A stretch of DNA of 64,000 bases from Notospermus geniculatus (Eukaryota > Nemertea > Pilidiophora > Heteronemertea > Lineidae). Shown one piece after another: positions 1 to 11,290 of the stretch. The notes beneath the pieces were generated by a model. The model was not told the DNA's origin. It was given only the letters and a program-made list of their open reading frames with translations, and ran no database searches. The stretch lies in contig NMRB01000259.1 in the NCBI GenBank assembly GCA_002633025.1, positions 134,442-198,441 of the forward strand, read 5' to 3'. Made by a program: the position numbers and the translations under genes. Position 1 is the first letter of the stretch; each line of letters starts with the position of its first letter.

Positions 1-2825
1 TTCGTTTGAATTAATGTGCATATTAATTCAGAATTACACAATGTATGTCCACTCCGGCGTGCGATATGCGTTCTGTTTGTTTTCAACGTCTCTGTGAATA
101 ACGTTGGTCGGATGTCTGCCAGAGTTGATCATGTCACACTGGTAGCAGACCTCGGACTATATCATTCACACTTTTTCGTCAACATTTCATAGTCGGGGTC
201 TCTTGCGCCAAGGAATGAGACAAGGGCAAAATGATGATCTAAGTGTAGGCCTACTAAATGTAAGTAGCCTATAGCCAAAGTAGAACTGACGATGAACCCC
301 ACAATTTATTTAATAGGAGTCCTGTGTAGCCACTTTTTCTCGACAGCCGGCGCCACCATCGCCGTGCGGGCCACTCTCCAACCCCAGGGTCTAACTTCAT
401 TGTCGGCGAATGGACCCGGTACTACGTACATTTTTGATGTTTTTAGCTCACCTGTGAGCTACATGTATAGTCGTCACGCGGTGTCCGTCGTCTGTCATAG
501 TCTGTTAGCAGGGCACCTTTCGTAACTGCTGGGCCTATTTGCACCAAACTTGGTACATATGTGCCCCTAGGTCACATGACCTCAGACACCAAGTTTCGGT
601 CTGATTTGATTTCTACATGTAGGTCGGCCACCACGGGGGCTTAACTGAAAACCTTTAAAGTGCTATTTCGCCTTAACTGTTATCGGATCCTCACCAAATT
701 TTTATCGAAGGTACATCTGATGAGGATACATGACATATCACCCGGGTTTTTGATTGGACCTAATTTTCAAAGTCACAGAGTTCAAAGTTCGAAATTTCAC
801 CGTTGGGTGGCACGCTTGGTGGCTATTTGCCCTGGATTGTTCAAATTACATGTAGGTGTGATCATTTATCTAGGTACCCTCTAAGCCTACGGCGAATTTC
901 GATCCGATGGGACTTCAAATATGGCCAGGTGGCTATCTTGGAAATTGGATGTTGGCCCATACATGTAGCTCGGTAACAACTGCAGCTTTAATGATCTGAA
1001 TTTGAAGAAGTATATATCTGTGTAGCCTTTATGTGTACAGCAAATTTCAGCATGATCGGACTTCAAAGACCGCTGCCACGCAGCCATTTTGGAAAATGGA
1101 CCTTTGACCTGTGCCGTGACCAAGAAACGTTGTTCAACTTGAAAACCCGTATTATATATCATACTTGTGATACAAATTTGGTGACGATCCGTTAAAAAAA
1201 CAAGTTAGTTATTGCACTTTTTGTACATTTCAAATGGAGCCATCTGGTGACTATTTAATGAACTATCCAGTTTGGAAGCTCATGGTCAACCACTGGAGCT
1301 ATTGACTTCAAACTTCACACACATGTACTTCAGTGTCATAGGGCTCGACAGATCAGTTTTCATGGGAATCCGATTTTCCATTCTGCCACCAGGGGGCCAA
1401 AACTTTTTAAAGTGCGATTCAACCTTAACCGTTGGTTGGATCCTCACCAAATTTTTGTCATAGGTACGTCTAATGAGGTCACATGATGCATGTATATGAT
1501 ACGGGTTTTTGAATTGACCTCTTTTTCAAGGTCACAGAGGCCAAAGTTCAAAATTTTGCCATCAGGTGGCTCGTTTCGTGGCCGCAGGGGCTATTGACCT
1601 GAAACTTGGTACATATATTCCCCTAGGTCAGATGACCAATGACAGCAAGTTTCGGCCCAATTCGATTCTTGGCGTGGCCACTATGTGGCTAAAACAAAAA
1701 CACCATTGTCGTGTGTTCTTCTGGTACATTCGCCCACACAGGTGAGCACATGGTCCATGGACCATTTCATTTGTGGTTCGTATTGCTGCCGCTGGGTGGC
1801 TCCCTGTACGTCGGCAATCATACCGGTAAGAGATAGACTGGTCCCCTGTCGTAGTTCTCGCTTCACTATACTACGACAGGCATTTTGAACGCCAACTCGG
1901 CATGTGATTGGTCAGCCAAACGTCATCAACGGTCGTGCCATGAGTCATCATCTATTTTTAGAGACTCCCGCAACGTTAAAAGTCTTTATTGCTCATTTGC
2001 ATACGTGTGTCAGAAAACAGGCAAATATGGCGCACGCGGCCTGTCGTAGTAGTGGAGGAACGGAACGGTACGACAGGGGACCAGTCTAGATAAGAGATCG
2101 CATACCGTGCTACTTTAAGCTTCCCTGATGATATAAAATGAAAAGATGGCGCTGCGTATTGACAATGAGCACCAGGTTGCCTCTGCCCACACCTTCCGCA
2201 GTCATTTCTGGCGAGTTGAGAAGATGAAGCAGACATGGTTTCTTGGCCACCGCCAGATGTCGCCTGAAAAACCACAGCTGACGATGTTCATGAGAACCAT
2301 TGTCAAGGGGATAGGAAGACAGCTTGTAATGGCTCAATGCGGAGTTTCGTGATGAGTGAAGTCAAGCAGCACAAGAACTTGACATCTTACGTTGATCAAT
2401 TGTTTGTTAAAGGAAGGGGGTATTCCACTTTTTCTCGACAGCCGGCGCCACCGCGCCACTCTCCAACCCAGGGACTTGTTGGCGAACTGACCAGATTTAC
2501 TACGTATACATTTTGTAATGCATTTTTGTAGTTGATCTTACTGCCGCTAGGTGGTTCCCTCTACATCGGCAGTCAAATAATGCATTTGAGATCCAATCCG
2601 TGCTCCTTTAACATGCACTTTAGTGATGTTTCGTAAATCTGACGAAACACGAAGTACGAAATACGAAATTGGACTTCATTTCCATGATGTAATAGTCACC
2701 AGTCATTTCCTGCCTGAGAACCGCAGGGAGAGGTTCTCACAGTGCATCATGCCATGCATTAGGGTACTATATGCATTACAAGCTAGCTGAAACAAGTAGT
2801 CTATCATTACTGCCAATTTTGTGTT
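1..2825. repeat. Gene-free stretch of degenerate repeats
   Basis: No convincing coding exon. Between about 540 and 1,680 related segments recur: the context around TTGGTACATATGTGCCCCTA at about 550 returns, diverged, at about 1,600, and the GGATCCTCACCAAATTTT context at about 687 returns at about 1,440. This looks like an old interspersed repeat in broken tandem. The segment at 327-400 beginning TTTTTCTCGACAGCCGGCGC recurs at about 2,430. Short open frames here have no protein-like composition. Confidence 0.5.
1827..2098. mobile_element. hAT-like fold-back element with 8-bp target duplication
   Basis: The ends are inverted: AGACTGGTCCCCTGTCGTA at 1,835 and its complement ending about 2,087. 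The 8-base sequence TAAGAGAT flanks both sides (1,827-1,834 and 2,091-2,098). An 8-bp duplication is the hallmark of hAT-type transposition. There is no transposase inside, so this is a non-autonomous element. Confidence 0.6.
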
Positions 2826-2829
2826 TTAA

Positions 2830-3181
2830 AGGAGCTCGACGTCCAAGTTGTAAACAAACTGGTTTGTTTACAAACAGTGGCTAGCAAACTAGTTTTATTC
2901 CTTCGCGAAGGTGGCAGCACCAGTAGCGCCCCGTGATCGTTAGACTGGTGCCCGGTCCAATGCAACTCACTCAACCACTCACTGGTTCTCTATCCACGCT
3001 GTGCTGCCACCTATTATCGGTGATATGTACTGAAGTGAATATGTAGTCTCGCGCAGCCAACCGTTTCGTTCCGCAGGTAGTGCAACACAAACGTTCGATC
3101 CTCAGATTCGGCTGGGTGACCGAGCAGCTGGGTGCCCGAGACTAGTGAATATCGTGTTTACAACTTGGACGTCGAGCTCCT
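2830..3181. mobile_element. piggyBac-like non-autonomous element, TTAA-flanked (copy 1)
   Basis: Terminal inverted repeat AGGAGCTCGACGTCCAAGTT at the left is mirrored at the right end. TTAA is present immediately outside both ends (2,826-2,829 and 3,182-3,185), the target used by piggyBac transposases. No coding capacity. Two relatives lie at 46,414-46,644 and 61,981-62,339, also bounded by TTAA. The right TTAA is shared with the next element. Confidence 0.75.
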
Positions 3182-3185
3182 TTAA

Positions 3186-3414
3186 AGGGAGACACCCGAA
3201 AGATATTGCCCGATGAGCACTAGTTGTTTTTGTTTTGATTAGCGCACAGCGCCGTCTGTTATAATGCAACGGTGACACAGGCCCCTGGAGAGTTATCAGT
3301 GAGTTTAGAACACGTATGTAACAAAAAACCACTAGTTTGTAAAAAGGTGAAGGTGCCCTAATCAAAACAAAAACAACTAGTGCCCGCCGGGCAATATCTT
3401 TCGGATGTCTCCCT
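3186..3414. mobile_element. Second TTAA-flanked fold-back element, abutting the first
   Basis: Ends AGGGAGACACCCGAAAGATA and its inverted partner ending at 3,414, bounded by TTAA at 3,182-3,185 and 3,415-3,418. Larger relatives occur at 33,286-33,706 and 47,406-47,796. It sits exactly against the right TTAA of the 2,830-3,181 element, so one appears to have used the TTAA beside the other as target. Confidence 0.7.
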
Positions 3415-3439
3415 TTAAACTTGACGAATATCCAGGAAC

Positions 3440-3715
3440 ATGCAAGAAAATACACTCGTCATGGAACCACCTGTCGGAACGTTTTTTCACCACTTGATCA
3501 GCAACAAGGCTCTGATCAGTCCCGATCTTGGATCAGTACCCTCTCGATCGTCTATGTACTGCAGTGTCATGTGCATCCTGTGGCAGGGCTGTACTACTTT
3601 TAATATCCTGCCATCTGGACTAGAATTTGTGTGCCAACTTAACAGAAAACAAGGGATATGTCTTGGGCAGAAGGAAGCAAGATTTGCAATGGGAAGTCGG
3701 ATGTTTCAGATTAGG
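3440..3715 (+). CDS. Possible 5' exon of the 3.9-6.2 kb gene (weak)
   Basis: An ATG-initiated frame of 92 codons (start residues MQENTLVMEPP) runs to a plausible donor AGG|GTACGT at 3,716, ending in phase 0. Both downstream coding blocks (3,912 and 5,147) open in phase 0 directly after a TAG acceptor, so the join would keep frame. The protein itself is not recognised, and it starts only 26 bases after a transposon. This is a speculative exon that needs transcript support. Confidence 0.25.
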
Positions 3716-3911
3716 GTACGTATTCAAAAACCTTTTGATTGTTAGTAGTCAAAGAGCGAAGCAACCAAGAAATCCGTTGACACCACCATAGACAAGCCAA
3801 TAATGAAATAGGCCTACACACAAACAACATCATCAGTTGCATGTAGTTTTCTGCTCATGCACTTAATACTTTGATTTGATACTTCACGTATGAAGACATT
3901 CAATTTCATAG

Positions 3912-4931
3912 CCAAGGCTTTTGAGGATGAACGTAACGCAGAAAGCTCGCATCGTACCGCCAATACCATTCGCGAAATTTTCGGTTCGCCATACATTTGG
4001 TTATCCGAAGGGTGTTCTTATTACTGCTTCAAAAGACTGTATTTCGGTATTTGAGTTCAACAAAACAAAACTTGAGTATACTTTTGCGCGGAATGTATGG
4101 CTTTCCCGTAAGAGTGATGAAAAGCTGCATCTACAGGATTTGCGCTGTTATCAGAATTTTGTTTTCTTTACCTCCTCCTTAAAACCGAGCATCTTGGTTC
4201 TCGACATTATCACAGATAATTTGGACACCATATACATTGACGATAGAGAAAAATCGTACATCAGAAAGTCAATGGGGAGAGATTTTGGCGATTTTGTGAA
4301 GACAGGCCAGCTTCATGTGTATATTGGGAAGAAGTACGCAATGATGTTCTTTGAAAGGAAAAGATATAATGATAAATCTTTGACAGGGGTTACACCGATG
4401 ATCTATGACGTGACTGACCGATTTGGACAAATTTGCTTAGAAAATGGTGCACGGTTGAATCACCCATATTGTGATGGCTTGAATATGGAGATGATTTCGG
4501 ACTACTTTCTATGTTTCCAGCCAGTTGTAGGCCTAAAAGGGTTCTTAATGATAACGCTGTTTGAAAAAAAGGCATCAAGAGTTCATTTAAAATGTTTTGT
4601 TGCAAAATACCAAAAGAATTTTAAATTTAAGCTAATTGCTGGTCACCCAGGTTCGCCTTTTAGATATGCATATCCTGACGACGAATTTAAGACGCGGTTA
4701 ATAGGGTTCGATTTTGAACCGATCATCCGCTCCGGAGGCGACAGACTGTACTCGGGGGACATGTCGAGATTTCTTAGACAGTCTGTTGTATACATACATG
4801 AACACAAATTTAAAAAAAGCGACGATTTTGGGTTTGACGCAGCCGGCAACGTGTATGAAATTGGCGAGAAGTCAGAAAATGGGTATCGATGGCTGACGAG
4901 CGAAGTGTATCTTTATTCTGTCGATCAGTAA
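3912..4931 (+). CDS. Unrecognised family, tandem coding block 1 (terminal exon)
   Basis: A long open frame opens right after a possible acceptor (TTTCATAG) and stops with TAA at 4,929-4,931. The first in-frame ATG is at 3,927, giving 334 residues; the open frame from the acceptor is 339 codons. Protein start MNVTQKARIVPPIPFAKF aligns by eye with the start of the next block (RARASLEPPFKFIAH), so the two are tandem paralogues. No signal peptide, membrane segment or known catalytic motif is visible. The repeating pattern of short hydrophobic strands with aromatic residues would suit a beta-propeller-like fold, but that is only an impression. It is either a separate gene or one of two alternative last exons. 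Confidence 0.6.
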   Translation, partial: PRLLRMNVTQKARIVPPIPFAKFSVRHTFGYPKGVLITASKDCISVFEFNKTKLEYTFARNVWLSRKSDEKLHLQDLRCYQNFVFFTSSLKPSILVLDIITDNLDTIYIDDREKSYIRKSMGRDFGDFVKTGQLHVYIGKKYAMMFFERKRYNDKSLTGVTPMIYDVTDRFGQICLENGARLNHPYCDGLNMEMISDYFLCFQPVVGLKGFLMITLFEKKASRVHLKCFVAKYQKNFKFKLIAGHPGSPFRYAYPDDEFKTRLIGFDFEPIIRSGGDRLYSGDMSRFLRQSVVYIHEHKFKKSDDFGFDAAGNVYEIGEKSENGYRWLTSEVYLYSVDQ

Positions 4932-5146
4932 TATACATGTAGCATACAACATGTATATTCGCGAGACAGGCTTATCACGATGGCAGTGATGCTAAACGTA
5001 ATAAAATTATACCATAGTACCATCTATTAAGTACTAATCTATTCGGTAATCTGTTTTTTTTTGTAAAACTTTATGATATTACGGCACGTTTTCAAATTTC
5101 TGAGAAATTATTATTAGTTGTCTCTATTAACCTTTTGTTCTGCTAG

Positions 5147-6157
5147 GAACGTGAAAGTGCGATATTGTACAAACGAACTGCAAGGGCGTCGCTGGAACCA
5201 CCCTTTAAGTTTATCGCTCATCGGGATAAATACTGGTATGACACGCTTTCAGGATATTTAGTAATAAATACGAATGGTGGTATTCTACCGAATACTGTCA
5301 GACTCTACAATATTGAAAATGACACCCTGCAACTTCGGCACTCTCTGAAATATAAGAATTCCTATGGTATAATACCTTTTCAAAGTTTATATAATGGAAG
5401 GGTTTTAGTTATTCGGACTACAATTCAAGCCGGAGAAATTGCATTTCGACTTGTCGATGTGTTTGATGAATTAGTCACGTATACAATGGCCTTACCGAAA
5501 TTTCACCCATGTCAATGGTCAAGGATGGCGGGATCTCCAGTCCTCCAAAGAGACAAAATTATTTTTTGGTGCTGGAATAATCCTCAAGGACGCGTAACAG
5601 CGATTGTCCACACGATGTCATTCCTTAGCGCAAGTAAACTGGTTACGTTGTCAAATACAGTTTATCTGAAACCTCCGCGCGTATGGGCTAATCCATCTCA
5701 GCGACCCGTCCTTGTCTTCACTGCTGAAAGTGACATTATCCTCGACTCTGATATGGCAGAACCTGGTTTCTTTCTTTTTCGATCGAAAAATAGGTACGTC
5801 GGCGAGATAATTAGTGCTGAAACATCAGATATTTTTGGCACCCTTATTCGTACAAAATGGAGTCGTGCGCACCAAAGTTTTTTTCAGTTTTATTGGCAAA
5901 AAACGGCATACGATTACAAGGTGTTATTGCTGGGATACAATATGGCGTGTAAGCCGATAAGACCCTTGTTCGCGACTAGTTCTGTAAAGCCGATGGTGAT
6001 TTCATACAGTTTTAAGCGAGAAAGAGTAATCAATATGGGCGCCTTTATGGTAGAATTTGCTCCGGACGGTAAAATAATGATGCTCTTCCTCTACCGGGAA
6101 GCATTCGACAAAAACAGTGGTTTACAATTTGTCGACGTGTACTCTCAACTACAATAA
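5147..6157 (+). CDS. Unrecognised family, tandem coding block 2 (terminal exon)
   Basis: The open frame begins directly after a good 3' splice site (pyrimidine-rich run ending TTCTGCTAG at 5,146) and ends with TAA at 6,155-6,157, 336 codons. There is no ATG near its start, so it is most likely an exon joined to an upstream one rather than a complete gene. Motifs shared with the broken copy at 56.7 kb include GILPNTVRLYNIEN, PGFFLFRSKN and GLQFVDVYSQ. It is more distantly related to the block at 3,912-4,931. Function not recognised. The intact frame and high similarity of spacing argue that it is a working gene. Confidence 0.6.
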   Translation, partial: ERESAILYKRTARASLEPPFKFIAHRDKYWYDTLSGYLVINTNGGILPNTVRLYNIENDTLQLRHSLKYKNSYGIIPFQSLYNGRVLVIRTTIQAGEIAFRLVDVFDELVTYTMALPKFHPCQWSRMAGSPVLQRDKIIFWCWNNPQGRVTAIVHTMSFLSASKLVTLSNTVYLKPPRVWANPSQRPVLVFTAESDIILDSDMAEPGFFLFRSKNRYVGEIISAETSDIFGTLIRTKWSRAHQSFFQFYWQKTAYDYKVLLLGYNMACKPIRPLFATSSVKPMVISYSFKRERVINMGAFMVEFAPDGKIMMLFLYREAFDKNSGLQFVDVYSQLQ

Positions 6158-8191
6158 CCTTCATCTGAAGAATGTGTCTCAACAAGTGGGAAGAAAGAAA
6201 TCGGTGGAGTTCACCGTCTCGCACTGTGGTCACCGTGTCATCCTGGGCTTCTCATTCGGAGTCTTATGTCTGTTGGGCAATGGCGGAAAAAACGACGCAT
6301 AAAAACCGACAAAAAACATCTCCTCGTACATGTAAAGGTAAGAGCAGGTTCATATTTATTTCTTACAGAAATTGTCCATTTCTGCGTATCAAATGGCGTA
6401 TGATAATGGGAAATACAAAGAAAGCGTTAACGTATTAGGGAACCATACTGTATATTGTTTAGGTTTTTACAAACTTGTTGATAAGAATCCCATGAAAGTA
6501 ACTAAATAAATGCGTGTATCAAATTGCATGCCGTCTTTTTGTTTCTTAAGATTAAGGGCCGGTCGGATTTTAGCCTAAATTGCTTAAGTGAAGGCCAATT
6601 CATACTCTCCGTTAGTGCGCTTTGCACTTGTCCGTTTCCTATGTGCGTGCGTGGTAGAAAAAGTAATTTTATTATTGGTACCACACATAAACAACGCACA
6701 AGCGCAAAGCGCAAAACGGAGAAGTATGAATCTACCCTTAGACTTTCTCTTTGAAAGTGTGGCTAAAGTCCGACCCGTGCATACGGTCCTATAAGTATGT
6801 TAACTCGAAAAGGGCTGGTGATGGTTCACGTTTTCGTATGCTTCCGAAAATACGATCTCGGTGCATGAGTCCGCGTTGCGAACTGCAGAGTGGGTCAGGA
6901 AGACGGCGTGGAATTTGATGGTTGGGTTCTTTATCAACTGGAGAAGGAGATGAATGGGCGAGATTTAGGTTCTACGAGAAAAAAAACTACAATTTCCTTT
7001 TGTTACATGTAAATGGTTGGTTAGGCCTTCTTCTTCACTCGATGAAACTCGAATGAATCTCGAAAAAAAAACAACATCAGAGTTTTCGCAAAACCCCCGA
7101 AACGCCGACGCGAACATCTATCCTATTGTTCGCTGCTCTCTTCGTGGCATCGAACAATGGGATTGGCGTTCGCGTTGGCGTTTCAGGAGCTTTGCGAAAA
7201 CTCTCTACTTACTACAACAATTAACCGCAAAAAGATCCCAACAAAACGCATGACTCCATATAAAGCGTCATCAATTCCTGAGTTTTGTAATACTTTGCAT
7301 CATACATGTACAAATGTACTTTAATTAGACAGTCGTGGAATTTCAAGTCGAATAAATTTTCGGCATGCAATCAACGGTCACAGGAAATACCAGTATTGTC
7401 ATTCATTAACTTTTGCATCATGCATGATAAAAAAAACCCTTCCCATAAGATTAAAATACACTATACAATATACACTTGTACATGAATTATTATCTTGATA
7501 TATCTACATGTATCAAACCATCAAATATTTTAGAAAACCTTGGAAAACTATAATTGCCAAAACAGTAATGAATTTGTAGTGGTCTGCATAGATCCTTTAC
7601 CTACGTGGTAATCGACTTCATACGTTTTGGAAGTATCACACTTTTGCATAACTGGGTACTTCAATTGATTATGATAAAGAAATATTCAGAAATACATGTA
7701 GACGATCGAAGGAACAGCAAATTGGAACTCCCGTTTGCTTACCTGAATTTTCTGCACGAGACCAGAAACTGGAGCAGTTTTACAACCACAGGATACTATA
7801 TTTTTCTCCTTTTCCTCACAGTTCTAACTCTCCGACTTCGAATCATGAAAATATGACGAGGTTTGGGCGCCAAGCAGGTTATATCAAAATCGAACAACAT
7901 TATAGAAACTTTTCTTACAACGTCATGCCACGTAAGTAAAAATTTTGAAAAACTACACACGTTAACACGGTCATGGTGATGATTTTTTTACGCCACGCTG
8001 GCAGACGATTTGTCGCAAATTATCGCCTGGAGGTGCATGTACGTACATGAAGATGAAGTGTTACTCGCGTATTGGAGAGTTGGCAAGAATGTTTCTGCTG
8101 CATCACCTGAAGCCAGCATGGTCCACCGTCGTATCCACGTAAATCCAGACAAATTTACAGTCTACGGTAGTTGGAAATGTTGCAAAATCCT
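6158..8191. other. Intergenic stretch with fold-back elements
   Basis: No supported exon. It holds an imperfect fold-back element at about 6,551-6,795 (GGATTTTAGCC near the left, GGCTAAAGTCCGACCCGTGC near the right) and the 7,080-7,205 element listed separately. The part below 8,192 would contain the 3' untranslated region of the minus-strand TRPC gene, but its extent cannot be fixed. Confidence 0.5.
7080..7205. mobile_element. Short fold-back element, family GAGTTTTCGCAAA (copy 1)
   Basis: Inverted ends GAGTTTTCGCAAA and TTTGCGAAAACTC enclose a GC-rich core with CCCGAAACGCC and GGCGTTTC. Related copies of similar length (about 125-128 bp) lie at 21,234-21,357 and 52,187-52,314. No coding capacity. 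Confidence 0.7.
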
Positions 8192-8532
8192 TCAGACAAA
8201 TTTACAATTAGGATCCCTGCCTATGAACGAGGCTGGTCTACCCATATCTCGGTCATAAGGCATTTCTAATGGCACGTTTTCGTCCATCTCCAGGACAGCG
8301 GGGACAGGTTCCGGCTCCGCGAGTGGAACCCGTCGCACTAGTTCCGGTGTCGGTGGCTTTGGCTCCGGCTCTTCCTCCAGAATACGCGGCGGGGTCTTCT
8401 CCTTGTTTGCCGGGGGTCTTTTCCCCATGAGCAGCCGGCGTCTGACGCTACTCGGTTTCCTATAATGCGGATAGGAAGGCATCTCCACTCCGAATGGGTA
8501 TGAAGGAGGTTCGGGTGGTAGCGAATCAACAC
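8192..8532 (-). CDS. TRPC-family channel, exon 14: proline-rich cytoplasmic tail and stop
   Basis: Last coding exon of the TRPC gene that runs from 26,880 down to 8,192. Acceptor AATTCTTCAG-type (TTCTTCAG|GTGTTG) at 8,533; stop TGA at 8,192-8,194. It completes a codon begun in exon 13 and adds 112 residues. The tail is rich in proline and glutamate (EEEPEPKPPTPEL, LAEPEPVPAVLE) with a basic patch SSVRRRLLMGKRPP, and ends in NCKFV. TRPC tails are typically disordered and bind scaffolds or calmodulin; no such site can be assigned here from sequence alone. The frame fits exons 11-13 exactly. Confidence 0.75.
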
Positions 8533-8623
8533 CTGAAGAATAATGCAGATGAATGCTTTTGGTTCCCAGATATTGTACTACGACACGTATTCCGATCGAT
8601 CAAACCATTTCGTTTAAATTAAC

Positions 8624-8741
8624 TTAGGGCCGTGTCACACTTTCATTAAAGTCCGACTTTTCTCAATGCTTCAAGCAAAGAGAAAGTCTAACTTAAGCTA
8701 TACTTCAGGCTATAAAGTCCGACCCGTGTATACGGCCCTAA
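8624..8741. mobile_element. Short fold-back element in TRPC intron 13
   Basis: Ends TTAGGGCCGTGT and GTGTATACGGCCCTAA are inverted, with inner AAAGTCCGAC on both sides. It resembles the 6.5-6.8 kb element (shared AAAGTCCGACCCGTG). Lies inside the intron between 8,533 and 9,006. Confidence 0.55.
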
Positions 8742-9006
8742 GTCTGACATTAGTGCATCAATAGATTGCGTCGTGACGTACCCAGCCACTAATTTTGCAT
8801 CATTCTCGTATTTTTCACATGTGATTTTGGTATTTTCCCAATGGTGATGTCGTTCTGCGAGATTACCCAAGTACATATAATATTCCTGATCAATGGAAAT
8901 ATCACGCGCTGAAGTTTCGCAGGATCAGCATGTGCTTTTTGCGCGTTACAGAGTCTTGTCCCATGATCCATTTCAATTTTTCGTCAAAATCCTTTTTCAT
9001 ACTTAC

Positions 9007-9060
9007 GTGGCCTTGGCGGCGGCGCAGGGGCAGGCGCCTCGGCTGGTTCGTCGCTCCGTA
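9007..9060 (-). CDS. TRPC-family channel, exon 13: short Pro/Ala-rich exon
   Basis: 54 bases with a clean acceptor (TTTCCCTACAG|TACGG) and donor (CCAC|GTAAGT). It joins exon 12 by completing a split codon and encodes RSDEPAEAPAPAPPPRP, a flexible linker. Phase 1 in and 1 out, so skipping it would keep frame; it could be a cassette exon. Separated from exon 12 by a large intron of about 4.2 kb. Confidence 0.6.
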
Positions 9061-10589
9061 CTGTAGGGAAACAAGAGACGTACAGAGTGTACAGCATGCG
9101 CAAAGCGGGTATGAGTGACAGAAAAGCAATGGGGTCTTGCATGACGATTACTTCTCCAGCTCAAATGAGCTAGTCACGCCCTGTCTTCGCTGGCTGCGTC
9201 TGATCTCGTCCTAGAAGAAAATCTAATGGAATTTGGTGGGTTCAGGCTTTCAAGGGCTCGTTTACTTTAAGTAAACCGCGAGGTTAAGTAGATAGGCAAG
9301 ATAACAGACGATAAGGAAAAGTAATCCGTTCGCCTTGAGTCGGCCCGTCCATGTCGTCTGAGTTGGGACTCTACGTGACATTACTTCTGCGATGTCATCT
9401 GGGGCTATTCCAATCGGCCTACTCGCGTTTTTCCTTGTAGCACACCCTGCTGGGGAGGAACGTAACTATATCACACATGTAAGAAGTTCTTGTAGGGTAA
9501 CAATTGTATTATGATCATTTTTGCACTGTAGATTTTTCATAATGTGAAATAGAAATAGGGTTTCCAAGGTGAAAGACATTGCTTCCTACCAGAATCGAAC
9601 CCACGAACCCTCGCATATGGCATCAATCGCCAGCACTCAGGTAGATTTTTCATAATGTACGTTGACCGATGCCAGAGATGCGAGTCGAGTTGGAAAAGCA
9701 ATCGAACAGGTGTGTGCCGGTGGAACGAAGAAATAGCAGGAACTCATTATGATGACAATGACATACACTTCTCACTGGACCAGGCTGGTTCATATAAGTA
9801 TCGGGAAAAGTACAAATAGTTTATGCCAGCCTGGTGAGGTAGGCACCGTCAAAAATTTCTTCGATCGCTGCACTGAAAAAAAAATGGTCGTGGACACTAT
9901 CTCTACCAATGTGGAGATGTTGGCCATAGACTTGCTAGGCGATTGTACAGCAAGGCCTGATAACCACCTTTTCAACCAAGAATTGCATCTTTCGTGCGTG
10001 ATGGAACTGCACCCTGAAGCGCTTCGTCACACGTCTTGGGAAGAGAAAATACTGGAGACAATGCAAAATCTTGAAAGCATAGTTTTCGACCAACCTCTGG
10101 ACACACATTGTACATTGTACACATGTTGTTCAGATTTGTCCATTTCCCGGTCCATTGCACGAAGCCCAGATTATGAATGTGGTGTTGTGTAGCGTGTGTG
10201 TGGGACAAGCAGTGCGTGTTCATGCATAGCAGAATGTGGTGTATGTCGTTGAGCTGGAGAGGGTGCCTCGTTCTCGATTTCTCTTTTGTTTTGTACATAG
10301 GCTGGGGCTACTGTAGTGTATGTGTCAGTGTATGCCGTTAATGCCTGAGAGATCTAATCTTCAGTTATTAAGTGCCAGGGAGGGTCTGCTTCATAGTGCA
10401 TGTTACATGTAGGCCCCTGTAGGCCTACATTTGTACTGAAGCACCTCTGGAAAGTTGCACTGTGGTAGTAATAATGCTCTCTGGCAGTTTGGTAGCTGCC
10501 ACAGAGAAAGCTTGGTTGAAGGGAAAGACATGAGGTTTTGGGTGGCGACCACAACGGACTGAACAGGGCGGTTCTTTGTTGCCAAGCGA

Positions 10590-10672
10590 TTCCTAAGGTA
10601 AGTGATCTTTTCCTAAGGTACGTGATCTTTTCCTAAGGTAGGTGATCTTTTCCTAAGGTTGGTGATCTTTTC
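10590..10672 (+). repeat. 20-bp tandem repeat, four units
   Basis: Four near-perfect units of the form TTCCTAAGGTAAGTGATCTT differ mainly at the bases after AAGGT. On the plus strand each unit contains an AAGGTAAGT-like splice-donor consensus, although the host gene is on the other strand. Confidence 0.85.
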
Positions 10673-11290
10673 AAGGCCGATAAATGGGGATCATCTGAGG
10701 CTGTAAATAAGAACGACCAGAACGACAGGACTTACATGTAAACAAGGTAACAGAATGGATGTAGTGTTAGAAACAACTGCTGGCATGGAAGCAACTATGT
10801 GAAAAGCGACGAAATCTTCCCTACAACTTCAACAGATGGCAACAACTCTTGAACGGAAGACACAGGAGCCCCTACTCTAGAGAAAAGAAGATTGGCAGGT
10901 CTTGCAGTAAGGCCTGTCATGTTGGACACATTTTGTTGTATCGTGTCATCCACATGTACTTAATTACATTTAGATTCGATTTCTTAACAATGCCCACAGT
11001 ACTGCACAAGTACGTTTTGAGGCATTTGGGATTTCTAGTGAAGAGGCTCCTAGAGTTTCTGTTAGTAGGCTCTGAATATAAGCCACAGCACTGGTGGGAG
11101 TACTTCTATGCTTAGAGTACTTCTATGCTTATGTCACTTCTATGCTTAGGGCCAATATTCAACAAGCAACTCAAGTGAGGTAGTCCCAAACTTACAAACA
11201 TGTAGGCCTACCATGCTGAGCTGGGTACCATACTTTTCTTCGGATTCCAATCTTGACTTCTACATTAAGCAGTTAAATAGAGGGTGCCTT

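Noticed and set aside
9749-10192. 147-codon plus-strand frame as a gene
   Set aside because: Lies antisense in the TRPC intron, no domain or paralogue recognised, and no splice or start context to support it.
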